Below, in pieces: positions 42,939 to 51,319 of a DNA stretch of 64,000 nucleotides. Source of the stretch: CALAZP01 sp964410725. Its GTDB lineage: Bacteria; Bacteroidota; Bacteroidia; Chitinophagales; Saprospiraceae. A program made the position numbers and the translations under genes. Under the pieces are notes generated by a model. That model did not search any database. It saw only the letters and a list, made by a program, of their open reading frames with translations, and was not told the origin of the DNA. The stretch spans positions 124,001-188,000 of the forward strand of contig CAYPID010000002.1 of NCBI GenBank assembly GCA_964410725.1. Direction: 5' to 3'. Numbering within the stretch: the first letter of the stretch is position 1; each line of letters starts with the position of its first letter.

Positions 42939-44885
42939 ATGCGACTCTTCACTGGAGTTCTTATCATGCTGTTTTCTACTTTTGGATATGCACAAAAAGG
43001 GGTCACTTATTATGCAAAAGGCGAAACCTTATTACTCAAACACCAGTATAAGAAGGCATTAAAGGCATTCAAAAAAGTATCAAAGGAAATGCCTGAAATG
43101 GCAGCTGCTTATAGAGCACAGGGAATTTGCCACGAACTTCTGAAAGATTTTAAAAGTGCTTCTTCGGCCTATGAAAAAGCCATCTCCTTGGATAGCTTCC
43201 TTTCCAGACCAATGTATTTTGAAACTGGTTTGGCGTACTACAAACAAGGAAATATAGATCAGGCCCTTCACTATTTTTTATTGTTTGAAAACCTCCTTAC
43301 AAGGGATAAGGGGCTATTTGATACCCAAGAAGGCTTAGAAAAAAAGAATGAAGAAAGATATGCCGAACAATTAAGCAATTATTTAGCCGCTTGCTATCAG
43401 GGAAAAGCTTTAGAAAATTTCGAAAGTATGCGAAATGCCATCAACTTAGGGCCGAGCATTAATTCTCCTGGGGATGAATATTTTCCATACCTCATTCAAG
43501 ATCATACCCTTTACTATACATCCAGAAAAAAAATAAAAGGTGACGAGAATTTATTTGTCGCGGATCTTGAAAATGGTAGCTTCAAAAAAGGTGACCCCGT
43601 TAATGGCTCGTTTAATACTTCTGAAAATGAAGGGATGGCTACCTGGGTTCGTAACAATAAAAAATTATTCTTTACCGCCTGCAATAGAGTGGATTCCCTT
43701 AAGGGTTGTGATCTTTGGGAAGGTACTTTCTTGGAGGGAAGGCCCAGTGAATTAAAACCTTTAAAAGGCTTTTTAAATAGCGATAACTGGGAATCTCAAG
43801 CGACGATAAGTTGTGATGGAAGAACTATATTTTTTGCTTCTAATCAACCCGGCGGTTTTGGAGGGACAGATATCTGGAAAAGTCAATTAGACGGGACTGG
43901 AAATTGGAGTCAACCAATAAACTTGGGTCCAAATATAAATACTAAAGGGGATGAAGAAGCCCCATTTATTACAAATGACGGCAATACTTTATATTTTTCA
44001 TCTACAGGACATGTAGGGTATGGAGAACAAGATATTTTTTTCTCCAAAAAAATAAACGGCAATCGATGGGGGCCCGCTGTAAACCTGGGAAATAAAGTCA
44101 ATACCCCTTACCGAGAACTGGGTTTTTTCCTAACCTATGATGGCCAGACTGGATACTTTGCATCAGATAAACCAGCAGGAAATGGCGGTATGGATATCTA
44201 TAAGTTTTCTTTGGATAGTGCATTGTATAGCCCGCCTACCACTTTAGTTCAAGGTGTCCTGGTCAATGCCATTACAGAACTACCCATGCAAGGAACCTTA
44301 GACATTACTGGATATGGAACTATTCACACAGAAGCGGACGGAACCTTTTTCCTTTGTATTCCCGCTGACAGTGAAATTATAGTAGATTTCTCTGCCCCCG
44401 GATTTAAAACCTATACCGCATCTTTTGAAATTCCATATTGGGACAATAGAAATTTCTTTCCCGTAGAAATCAGAATTATTCCTTTAGATCAAATCCGAAA
44501 AAACGACCAACCTGTTCTGGAAGATACCCCAAAAGAGAAAATCAAAATCATACAATCTTTTAACCATACCATTCTATTTGGTTTCGATGATGCTTTGGTA
44601 GAAGCCTTGGAAAAAAAGAGATTAATTGATTTCTTAAATTCTTTTCCCGAGGATATTACCATTGAGCAAGTAGATGTCTTTGGATATGCAGATGATTTTG
44701 GAACCACCGATTACAATCTGCAGTTGTCTGAAATGAGGGCTAAAAATGTAGCCCGAATCCTTTTGGACTATCAAATAAAAACCAATAATGTCTTTATCAA
44801 AGGTAGAGGGGAATTAAGAGGGGCAGGACCCAGATCTGCATTCAGAAAAGTCGAAGTGAAAATAACTGGTCATTCCTTTCCCTAA
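42939..44885 (+). CDS. PorE-like TPR / PD40 propeller / OmpA-domain envelope protein
   Basis: The 648-residue protein has a signal peptide (MRLFTGVLIMLFSTFGYAQ), TPR-like helices at about 20-135 (PEMAAAYRAQGICHELLKDF), a PD40/WD40-like beta-propeller at about 155-415 with repeated ISCDGRTIFFASNQPGGFGG and TNDGNTLYFSSTGHVGYGEQ blocks, a carboxypeptidase-regulatory-like sandwich at about 425-500 (GVLVNAITELPMQGTLDI) and a C-terminal OmpA domain at about 535-648 (NLQLSEMRAKNVARILLDY). This is the domain order described for PorE, the T9SS protein that ties the machinery to peptidoglycan, but many Bacteroidota paralogues share it, and no lipobox is seen here. It is divergent from the amidohydrolase, with 91 bases between them. 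Confidence 0.85.
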   Translation: MRLFTGVLIMLFSTFGYAQKGVTYYAKGETLLLKHQYKKALKAFKKVSKEMPEMAAAYRAQGICHELLKDFKSASSAYEKAISLDSFLSRPMYFETGLAYYKQGNIDQALHYFLLFENLLTRDKGLFDTQEGLEKKNEERYAEQLSNYLAACYQGKALENFESMRNAINLGPSINSPGDEYFPYLIQDHTLYYTSRKKIKGDENLFVADLENGSFKKGDPVNGSFNTSENEGMATWVRNNKKLFFTACNRVDSLKGCDLWEGTFLEGRPSELKPLKGFLNSDNWESQATISCDGRTIFFASNQPGGFGGTDIWKSQLDGTGNWSQPINLGPNINTKGDEEAPFITNDGNTLYFSSTGHVGYGEQDIFFSKKINGNRWGPAVNLGNKVNTPYRELGFFLTYDGQTGYFASDKPAGNGGMDIYKFSLDSALYSPPTTLVQGVLVNAITELPMQGTLDITGYGTIHTEADGTFFLCIPADSEIIVDFSAPGFKTYTASFEIPYWDNRNFFPVEIRIIPLDQIRKNDQPVLEDTPKEKIKIIQSFNHTILFGFDDALVEALEKKRLIDFLNSFPEDITIEQVDVFGYADDFGTTDYNLQLSEMRAKNVARILLDYQIKTNNVFIKGRGELRGAGPRSAFRKVEVKITGHSFP

Positions 44886-45646
44886 AACTTTTCGAATACC
44901 CCCAATCCAAAAAGTGCAAAATCATATTTAACCGGATCATTAGGGTCTAATAACCTCAATTGTCGATCTAATTCTATTACTGCCTTATGATCATTCTGCT
45001 TTCGGTTTAAAAGCCCTAATTTTCGAGCAATATTGCCTGTATGTACGTCCAATGGACAAGACAATTGAGCTGGAGAAAGCTTTTTCCATATTCCAAAATC
45101 TACTCCACATTTGTCCCTCCTTACCATCCACCTCAAAAACATATTGATTCGCTTAGCAGAAGAACCCTTCAACGGGTCAGACACATGCTTCAATGTCCTT
45201 TGAGGGTGGTCAATTTCGAAAAACACCTCTTTAAATTTGCTAATAGCAGATTGAAGATATTCTTGACCTAATCCCACCTCAAATACTTGCTCAAGACCTC
45301 CATGATGCGTATAAATATTTCTGAGTGATTCAATGAAAAATGTAAAGTCCACCCCATTAAAAGTTCTGTGAATGAAGCCTTTCAAACTCAATAAATCATT
45401 CGGCGTATGATTGATTACATAGTCATAAGGCTCATCATCGAGTAAACTCAGCATTTTTCTTGCATTTTTTACGATACTCTTTCTGTTTCCCCATGCAATA
45501 GTGGCAGAAAGAAATCCGGCTATTTCAATATCTTCCTTTTTCGAAAACAAATGAGGAATACTGACGGGGTCATCTTCGATAAAAATTACAGTATTGTATT
45601 GTAGCACTTTTTCCTCTAAAAAGTCTTTTAGCGATGCATCCAACAA
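44882..45646 (-). CDS. TIGR02757 (DUF2400) family protein
   Basis: This conserved Bacteroidota protein of unknown function reads SLKDFLEEKVLQYNTVIFIE, DIEIAGFLSATIAWGNRKSI and FNGVDFTFFIESLRNIY, ending ALFGLGVFEKF. From DUF2400 it may have an HhH-like DNA-binding helical fold, which is an inference. Longer starts exist at 45751 and at ATG 45724, but both would run into or over the gpmI start and its TAGTTTTG promoter and add 28 or more residues with no family match. TTG at 45646 (or 45643) gives about 254 residues, the usual family length. Its 3' end overlaps the PorE-like gene by four bases. Confidence 0.82.
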   Translation of the reverse strand: MLDASLKDFLEEKVLQYNTVIFIEDDPVSIPHLFSKKEDIEIAGFLSATIAWGNRKSIVKNARKMLSLLDDEPYDYVINHTPNDLLSLKGFIHRTFNGVDFTFFIESLRNIYTHHGGLEQVFEVGLGQEYLQSAISKFKEVFFEIDHPQRTLKHVSDPLKGSSAKRINMFLRWMVRRDKCGVDFGIWKKLSPAQLSCPLDVHTGNIARKLGLLNRKQNDHKAVIELDRQLRLLDPNDPVKYDFALFGLGVFEKF

Positions 45647-45695
45647 TGTTTGGGCTTTTTTTATTTTAATACTGAAGCTATAACTTAAAAGTTTA

Positions 45696-45703
45696 TAGTT
45701 TTG
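45696..45703 (+). promoter_or_regulatory. Putative -7 element of gpmI (TAGTTTTG)
   Basis: TAGTTTTG fits TAnnTTTG and lies 19 bases before the gpmI ATG. It would sit inside the coding region of the divergent TIGR02757 gene if that gene used either of its ATG starts, which argues for the shorter start of that gene. Confidence 0.45.
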
Positions 45704-45722
45704 AAACAAAATTAATCTGCAC

Positions 45723-47258
45723 ATGTCAACTGGAAAAGTTTTTTTAATCATACTTGATGGATGGGGTTTGGGTACAGATCGACAGTCTGACGCTATAGCT
45801 CAAGCCGATACCCCTTTTGTTGATGACCTCCTTAGAAATTATCCATCTGGAACCCTCACCACTTTTGGAGAAGAAGTTGGTTTGCCAGAAGGTCAAATGG
45901 GGAATTCAGAAGTAGGGCACCTCAATATCGGAGCCGGAAGAATCGTTTACCAAGAACTAGCCAGAATAAATAAAGCCATAAGAGAGAAAACACTGCATAC
46001 CAATAAAGTATTGGTTAATGCGCTTAAAAAAGCTGCTCGTGAAAAAAGAAATGTCCATTTTATGGGGCTACTCTCTGATGGTGGAGTCCATTCTCATATC
46101 AATCACCTGATGTCTTTATGTGACATAGCAGAAGAAAATCAAGTGGATAATGTTTTCATCCACGGATTCTTAGATGGAAGAGATACCGATCCAAAAAGCG
46201 GTTTGGATTTTGTAAAAACTTTACTCCAACATATAGAAAATAGCCCTGCTCAACTGTCTTCCTTAATCGGTCGATACTACGCTATGGACCGAGACAATAG
46301 ATGGGAAAGAATTCAGAAAGCCTATAATCTTATGGTTAAAGGAGAAGGTATTTCAACCCACGACCCATTGAAAACCATCCAGGAAAACTATGAGAATGGA
46401 ATAACAGATGAATTCATGCCTGCAATTTCAATTCTCAATAAGAATGGTGAAACTACCACCCTTGCCGAAGATGACCTTTTGATATGCTTTAATTTTAGAA
46501 CGGACAGACCAAGAGAAATCTCAGAAGTTTTAACTCAAAAAGCTTTTCCCGAATGGGATATGCATCCTCTAAAACTTCAATACCTCACCATGACCAAATA
46601 TGATGACGGCTTCCAAAATGTAGAGGTGCTATTTACTAAAGATAATATTGTGAATACCCTGGGAGAGGTCATTTCCAAAGCTAGAAAAACACAGGTTAGA
46701 ATTGCCGAAACAGAAAAATATCCCCACGTTACCTTCTTTTTTTCAGGAGGTAGAGAAAAGGCTTTTGATGGGGAACGAAGAATTTTAGTACCCTCGCCAA
46801 AAGTCGCCACCTACGATCTACAACCAGAAATGAGTGCTTTGGAAATTACTGAAAAAATTACAGCAGATATTAATCAAAATAGCCCTGACTTTATTTGTCT
46901 TAACTTCGCTAATGCAGACATGGTAGGTCATACTGGGGATTTCAGTGCTGCCATGAAAGCCGCTGAGACAGTCGACCAATGTATGGAACAAATAGTTCCT
47001 CACGCTTTAAAAAACCACTATGAACTTATAATCATAGCCGATCATGGTAATTCCGATTATATGATTAATGCAGACGGCACTCCTAATACAGCACACACCA
47101 CCAATCCAGTGCCTTTTGTATTTATTAGTGGCTCACAGACCTCCGTTCAAGCCAAATCTGGAAAATTGGCAGATATTGCCCCAACCATTCTAAATAGGAT
47201 GGGCATTCCAATTCCGGAAGAAATGGACGGAGAAAACCTAATTATATCCCTACCATGA
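45723..47258 (+). CDS. gpmI: 2,3-bisphosphoglycerate-independent phosphoglycerate mutase
   Basis: GpmI interconverts 3- and 2-phosphoglycerate in glycolysis using two manganese ions. The 511-residue protein has the first metal ligand D12 in LIILDGWGLGTD, the phosphorylated Ser62 in GQMGNSEVGHLNIGAGR, the substrate-binding stretch HFMGLLSDGGVHSHINHL with GFLDGRDTDPKSG, and the second metal set NFANADMVGHTGD and IIADHGNSDYM. Length is normal. It overlaps the next lipoprotein gene by four bases (ATGA). Confidence 0.98.
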   Translation: MSTGKVFLIILDGWGLGTDRQSDAIAQADTPFVDDLLRNYPSGTLTTFGEEVGLPEGQMGNSEVGHLNIGAGRIVYQELARINKAIREKTLHTNKVLVNALKKAAREKRNVHFMGLLSDGGVHSHINHLMSLCDIAEENQVDNVFIHGFLDGRDTDPKSGLDFVKTLLQHIENSPAQLSSLIGRYYAMDRDNRWERIQKAYNLMVKGEGISTHDPLKTIQENYENGITDEFMPAISILNKNGETTTLAEDDLLICFNFRTDRPREISEVLTQKAFPEWDMHPLKLQYLTMTKYDDGFQNVEVLFTKDNIVNTLGEVISKARKTQVRIAETEKYPHVTFFFSGGREKAFDGERRILVPSPKVATYDLQPEMSALEITEKITADINQNSPDFICLNFANADMVGHTGDFSAAMKAAETVDQCMEQIVPHALKNHYELIIIADHGNSDYMINADGTPNTAHTTNPVPFVFISGSQTSVQAKSGKLADIAPTILNRMGIPIPEEMDGENLIISLP

Positions 47259-47842
47259 AAAAACTGCTGAGCCCAAGCCTTCTTTTAATTTTATTATCAA
47301 CCGTTGCAAGTTGTACACAACCCAGCTCTAAAAAAGCAACTACATCTGATAAATTTTTCGATGTCTCCGGTTTTTTTCAATCCGAAGTAGAAAGATTGAA
47401 TCAACTTCAACCCGCAGTAGAAAAATCTTTTTTAGTCAACCAAATCACAGAAACCACTCATCCAGATACCCTTAATTACCTATTGGAATTATCCCCGTTT
47501 ATAGAATCTGATATCAACAAAAAAGCTTGGGAAGATAAATACTCCATCACCTCAAGTCCACTCAAATTATCCTATAAGGCTTTAGATGAACAACTAGAAA
47601 TAAAAGAAATCACAATTCAAAAAGATTCTACGAATCAACCGACCCATATTCAAATCATAAAAATATCTGAAAGCCCCCTGAGTTACAACCAAACCATTTT
47701 AAAATATTACCTCAATCAAGAAATAGAGATCATAAGTACTCAAAAAAATATCTTATCAGGGGAAAAAGAAATTAGTACAAAAATTAGATTCCTAAACAAA
47801 AGAGGTAGTGCAAAAAACACTACCTCCGCCCTAACCAAATAA
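47255..47842 (+). CDS. Hypothetical lipoprotein
   Basis: The 195-residue protein has a clear lipoprotein signal (LLLILLSTVASC, Cys20) and no family I recognise. The mature part is rich in Lys, Ser and Thr with amphipathic strands such as LKLSYKALDEQLEIKEITIQ, suggesting a small beta-rich periplasmic or outer membrane protein. It overlaps gpmI by four bases and is probably translated with it. A perfect 9-base hairpin (arms 47802-47810 and 47818-47826) lies inside its last codons. Confidence 0.7.
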   Translation: MKKLLSPSLLLILLSTVASCTQPSSKKATTSDKFFDVSGFFQSEVERLNQLQPAVEKSFLVNQITETTHPDTLNYLLELSPFIESDINKKAWEDKYSITSSPLKLSYKALDEQLEIKEITIQKDSTNQPTHIQIIKISESPLSYNQTILKYYLNQEIEIISTQKNILSGEKEISTKIRFLNKRGSAKNTTSALTK

Positions 47843-48066
47843 AACCAAATTATTCTTATAGTTGATTAATCTATTGCTAATTTAAATAGTATTTTGTTAA
47901 AGTCAATACTGACCAAATTATTAGTAAGTGCCCAAAATGAAGACATTAAGCCCAAATAAAACTTCAAAATTGTTTATTTCATTTTTTTGAAATTATATTT
48001 TATATAATTTTTTCAAGCCAAATAAAGTATTGAAAAAATTTTTAACCAATTTTTAATTTTTTCTCC
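47843..48066 (+). other. AT-rich gap with weak hairpin before the M28 peptidase
   Basis: These 224 very AT-rich bases hold no ORF. AAATTATAT (47990-47998) pairs perfectly with ATATAATTT (48002-48010) and is followed by three T residues, a possible weak terminator or merely AT-rich sequence. No exact TAnnTTTG element for the peptidase gene was found. Confidence 0.35.
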
Positions 48067-49473
48067 ATGCGCCTTTTCCTAATTTTCTTCTTATCTGCTT
48101 CCTTCATTCATTCTTCCTTTACTCAGGCCAATAACTCTGCATTAGATCAAGATGCATTTTACGTTCGAAAGATATACGATGAAGTATTGACCAATAGCCC
48201 AGCGATGGACTGGTTAAAATATTTAACCAAAAATATAGGTGCTAGACTTGCAGGTTCTCCTCAAGCAGCAGCTGCCGTAGTATATACTCGTCAGCTCATG
48301 GAAGAACTCGGATTTGATACGGTCTATCTTCAACCGTGCATGGTGCCTCATTGGACCAGAGAGGGGAAGGAGACCGTAACTATAGTTAATTCTTCCACTA
48401 GGGGAAGCATTTCTTTAAATGCCCTTTCTTTAGGAAATTCAGTAGCTACCCCTGATGGTGGAATTACCGCCGAAGTGATAGAAGTATTTTCACTCGACAC
48501 CCTGAATTACCTTGGGAGAGAAAATATTGAAGGCAAAATTGTATTTTTTAATAGGCCACTAGACCCCACCCAACTCAATACATTTGCAGCTTACGGTGGA
48601 GCTGTTGACCAAAGAGCCTTAGGAGCTTCCAGAGCAGGTGAGCTCGGTGCAGTTGGGGTATTAGTGCGGTCTATGACCACTCGTGATGATGATATTCCCC
48701 ATACTGGTTCCATGATTTATGAGGAAGGGGTTGAAAATAAAATTCCCGGTATTGCCATCTCCACAAATGATGCTAACCTCCTAAGTAACCTTCTTAAAAA
48801 GGAATCTATCAGGGTCTTTATGGAATCCTTCGGAAAAATCCACCCCCCTAAGCCTTCTTTTAATGTAATTGGTGAAATTAAAGGAAGTACCCATCCTGAC
48901 GAAATTATATTAGTGGGTGGTCATTTAGATTCTTGGGACGTTGGAGAGGGCGCTCACGATGATGGTACAGGATGCATACAATCCATTGCCGTACTCCATA
49001 CTCTACTACAAATGGGTTATCGCCCACAAAGAACCCTTCGAGCAGTTATGTTTATGAATGAAGAGAATGGTTTGGCAGGAGGCAAAGCCTATTGGCAAGC
49101 TTCCGATGAACAAAAAGAATTTCATCTGGCTGCCATAGAATCTGATAGAGGAGGGTTTACTCCTAGGGGGTTCTCTTGCGATGGAGATCCAAAAATATTT
49201 AACCAAAGGTTTGCTCAGGTGGTGGAATGGTTACCGCTCCTCGAACCCTATGGTTTATATTTTCAAAAAGGTGGTTCAGGTGCTGATATTTCTGGATTAA
49301 AATCTCAAGGGGGATTGCTTTTCGGATTAGTACCAGATAGTCAAAGATACTTCGATTATCATCACACCCCCATAGACACCTTTGAAGCAGTTAACAAAAG
49401 GGAACTAAATTTAGGCACTGCAGCTATGACCAGCCTTGTATTTTTAATTGATCAATACGGACTCGGAGAATGA
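48067..49473 (+). CDS. Secreted M28 family metallopeptidase (carboxypeptidase Q-like) with PA domain
   Basis: The 468-residue protein has a signal peptide (LFLIFFLSASFIHSSFTQ) and a two-zinc aminopeptidase/carboxypeptidase fold: GGHLDSWDVGEGAHDDGTGC gives the first His and the bridging Asp, FMNEENGLAGGKAY the catalytic and metal Glu, ESDRGGFTP the next Asp and FDYHHTPIDTFEA the last His. A PA-type insert (about 135-250, including LGAVGVLVRSMTTRDDDIPH) precedes the catalytic half. It resembles plasma glutamate carboxypeptidase and should degrade peptides outside the inner membrane. Its stop overlaps the start of hpt by four bases. Confidence 0.93.
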   Translation: MRLFLIFFLSASFIHSSFTQANNSALDQDAFYVRKIYDEVLTNSPAMDWLKYLTKNIGARLAGSPQAAAAVVYTRQLMEELGFDTVYLQPCMVPHWTREGKETVTIVNSSTRGSISLNALSLGNSVATPDGGITAEVIEVFSLDTLNYLGRENIEGKIVFFNRPLDPTQLNTFAAYGGAVDQRALGASRAGELGAVGVLVRSMTTRDDDIPHTGSMIYEEGVENKIPGIAISTNDANLLSNLLKKESIRVFMESFGKIHPPKPSFNVIGEIKGSTHPDEIILVGGHLDSWDVGEGAHDDGTGCIQSIAVLHTLLQMGYRPQRTLRAVMFMNEENGLAGGKAYWQASDEQKEFHLAAIESDRGGFTPRGFSCDGDPKIFNQRFAQVVEWLPLLEPYGLYFQKGGSGADISGLKSQGGLLFGLVPDSQRYFDYHHTPIDTFEAVNKRELNLGTAAMTSLVFLIDQYGLGE

Positions 49474-49997
49474 CTCAACATCCTCAAATTTTAATTGATA
49501 AAAGTTTTATCAACCTACGAGTGGATTATTTAGGCAAATTATTATCTGAGAAGTTTGCCGGTAAAAATCCCATTTTTTTAGTGGTTTTAAAGGGTGCTTT
49601 TGTTTTTGCAGCAGATTTAATCCGTGCCTGCAATATGGATTTGGAAGTATCTTTTTTACAAGTCTCTTCTTACAGAGGAGCGCAATCCACCGGAAATATA
49701 TCTACTGCAATCCCCTTAACTTCCTCCCTAAAAAATAGACATGTAATCATCGTTGAAGACATTATTGAAACTAGCCGAACTCTAAATTTCCTAACTAAAA
49801 AACTCTTAGATGAAAATTGTGCATCCATCCAAGTCGTGACGGCACTTCATAAAATAAACCACCAAGTTTCATTGCCTCCTGTTGAGGTGTTGGCAGCTTT
49901 TGTCATTCCACCTGCTTTTGTTATTGGATATGGATTAGATTACGACCAATATGGAAGAAATCTTTCTTCTATTTATGTTCACAAGTCTAATTTATAA
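49470..49997 (+). CDS. hpt: Hypoxanthine phosphoribosyltransferase with variant PRPP loop
   Basis: This purine salvage enzyme converts hypoxanthine or guanine plus PRPP to IMP or GMP. The 175-residue protein has NPIFLVVLKGAFVFAADLIR near 32-51, the FLQVSSYRGAQSTG flexible loop, the PRPP-binding loop VIIVEDIIETSRTLNFL near 92-108, and the C-terminal FVIGYGLDYDQYGRNLSSIY. The usual loop is EDIIDTGxT; here the catalytic-base Asp is Glu and the Gly is Ser, and the DKP motif near the purine is HKI. It may be an altered or slower enzyme. Overlap with the M28 gene suggests co-translation. Confidence 0.88.
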   Translation: MTQHPQILIDKSFINLRVDYLGKLLSEKFAGKNPIFLVVLKGAFVFAADLIRACNMDLEVSFLQVSSYRGAQSTGNISTAIPLTSSLKNRHVIIVEDIIETSRTLNFLTKKLLDENCASIQVVTALHKINHQVSLPPVEVLAAFVIPPAFVIGYGLDYDQYGRNLSSIYVHKSNL

Positions 49998-50070
49998 ATG
50001 GTTTAATCGAACTTACACTTACCCTATCCCATTTTCACCTATATTGTTGGTCTAAAGGCTATATACCATT

Positions 50071-51309
50071 ATGACAACTATCGAAAACATACGCATTGCC
50101 TTAAGATCCATTCGGTCAAATATGTTGAGGGCAGTCCTTACCTTAACCATAATTGCTTTTGGAATTATGGCTCTGGTAGGCATTCTCACCGCTATTGATA
50201 GTGCTATTTACTCTTTAAACAGCAGTTTTTCTTCTTTAGGGGCTAATACTTTTGACATCGAAAGAAAAGGTACTACCTTGAAAAACCGCCAAGGAGGGGT
50301 AGAAGAAAAGCCAGGTGATATTATTTCTTATAAGCAAGCCACTGAGTTCAAAGAAAAATTCAATTATCCGGCCCGTACATCAGTTTGGATGAACTGTACA
50401 GGCAGTTCTGTGGTCAAATTTGAAGATAAAAAAACCAATCCCAACGTAAGAATGATGGCTGTTGATGAAAACTACCTGGAAGGGAAAGCTTTCACTATCA
50501 AAATTGGGAGAAATATTTCATCTAAAGAAGCCCTTCAAGGAGCTTATGTTACCGTCATCGGAAGCGAACTGGTGACCGAATTATTCGATGGTAATTCTTT
50601 GAACGCCATAGATAAAACTATTTCTGTAGGAAATATTCGCCTAAAAGTAATCGGTGTCCTTAACGAAAAAGGCTCTAGCATGGGTAGAAATGAAGATCGA
50701 AGTCTGATAATCCCATTGTTTACTGGCAAACGATATTTTGGATCCTCTAGAACCAACTACAATATTTTTGTTGCTGTAAAAGATCCCACCGTTATGGAAA
50801 GTGCCATTTCCGCAGCAACTGGATTATTCCGTAATATTAGAAACCTAAAAGCTGCTCAGGACAATGATTTTGAAATGAAAAAACCAGATCAAATCGTTAA
50901 TATCATTAAAGAGAATACCCTATACTTCCGCTTAGCAGCTGTAGGAATTGGATTGATTACGCTCATAGGGGCAGCAATAGGTTTAATGAATATAATGTTG
51001 GTCTCTGTAACCGAAAGAACCCGAGAAATAGGAATCAGTAAAGCTATTGGAGCAACCAGTAAAATAATTCTATCTCAATTTTTGACAGAAGCCATTGTCA
51101 TAAGTTTGATGGGAGGTGCGTTAGGAATCATCTTGGGCATCCTAATCGGAAACATCGTAACTCTGCTACTTGGAGGAGATTTTCTTATTCCTTGGTTATG
51201 GATGTCCATTGCCTTTGCTACTTGTTTCGTGGTAGGATTGGTATCTGGAATTTATCCAGCTATGAAAGCAGCCTCTCTAGACCCAATTGAAGCACTGAGA
51301 TACGAATAA
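50071..51309 (+). CDS. MacB/FtsX-type ABC transporter permease
   Basis: The 412-residue permease has the N-terminal helix (AVLTLTIIAFGIMALVGIL), a MacB-type extracytoplasmic core domain at about 45-270 and three C-terminal helices of the FtsX domain, including IGLITLIGAAIGLMNIMLVS, the signature VTERTREIGISKAIGATSK and the closing GLVSGIYPAMKAASLDPIEA. It resembles LolC/MacB permeases that move lipoproteins, lipids or peptides out of the inner membrane by mechanotransmission. No ATPase partner is encoded beside it. It is followed after 10 bases by the flippase gene. Confidence 0.92.
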   Translation: MTTIENIRIALRSIRSNMLRAVLTLTIIAFGIMALVGILTAIDSAIYSLNSSFSSLGANTFDIERKGTTLKNRQGGVEEKPGDIISYKQATEFKEKFNYPARTSVWMNCTGSSVVKFEDKKTNPNVRMMAVDENYLEGKAFTIKIGRNISSKEALQGAYVTVIGSELVTELFDGNSLNAIDKTISVGNIRLKVIGVLNEKGSSMGRNEDRSLIIPLFTGKRYFGSSRTNYNIFVAVKDPTVMESAISAATGLFRNIRNLKAAQDNDFEMKKPDQIVNIIKENTLYFRLAAVGIGLITLIGAAIGLMNIMLVSVTERTREIGISKAIGATSKIILSQFLTEAIVISLMGGALGIILGILIGNIVTLLLGGDFLIPWLWMSIAFATCFVVGLVSGIYPAMKAASLDPIEALRYE

Positions 51310-51319
51310 TCGGCAACCC

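Noticed and set aside
42848..43006. Extended N-terminus of the amidohydrolase
   Set aside because: It would add 53 residues in front of a clear lipobox and overlap the start of the divergent PorE-like gene.
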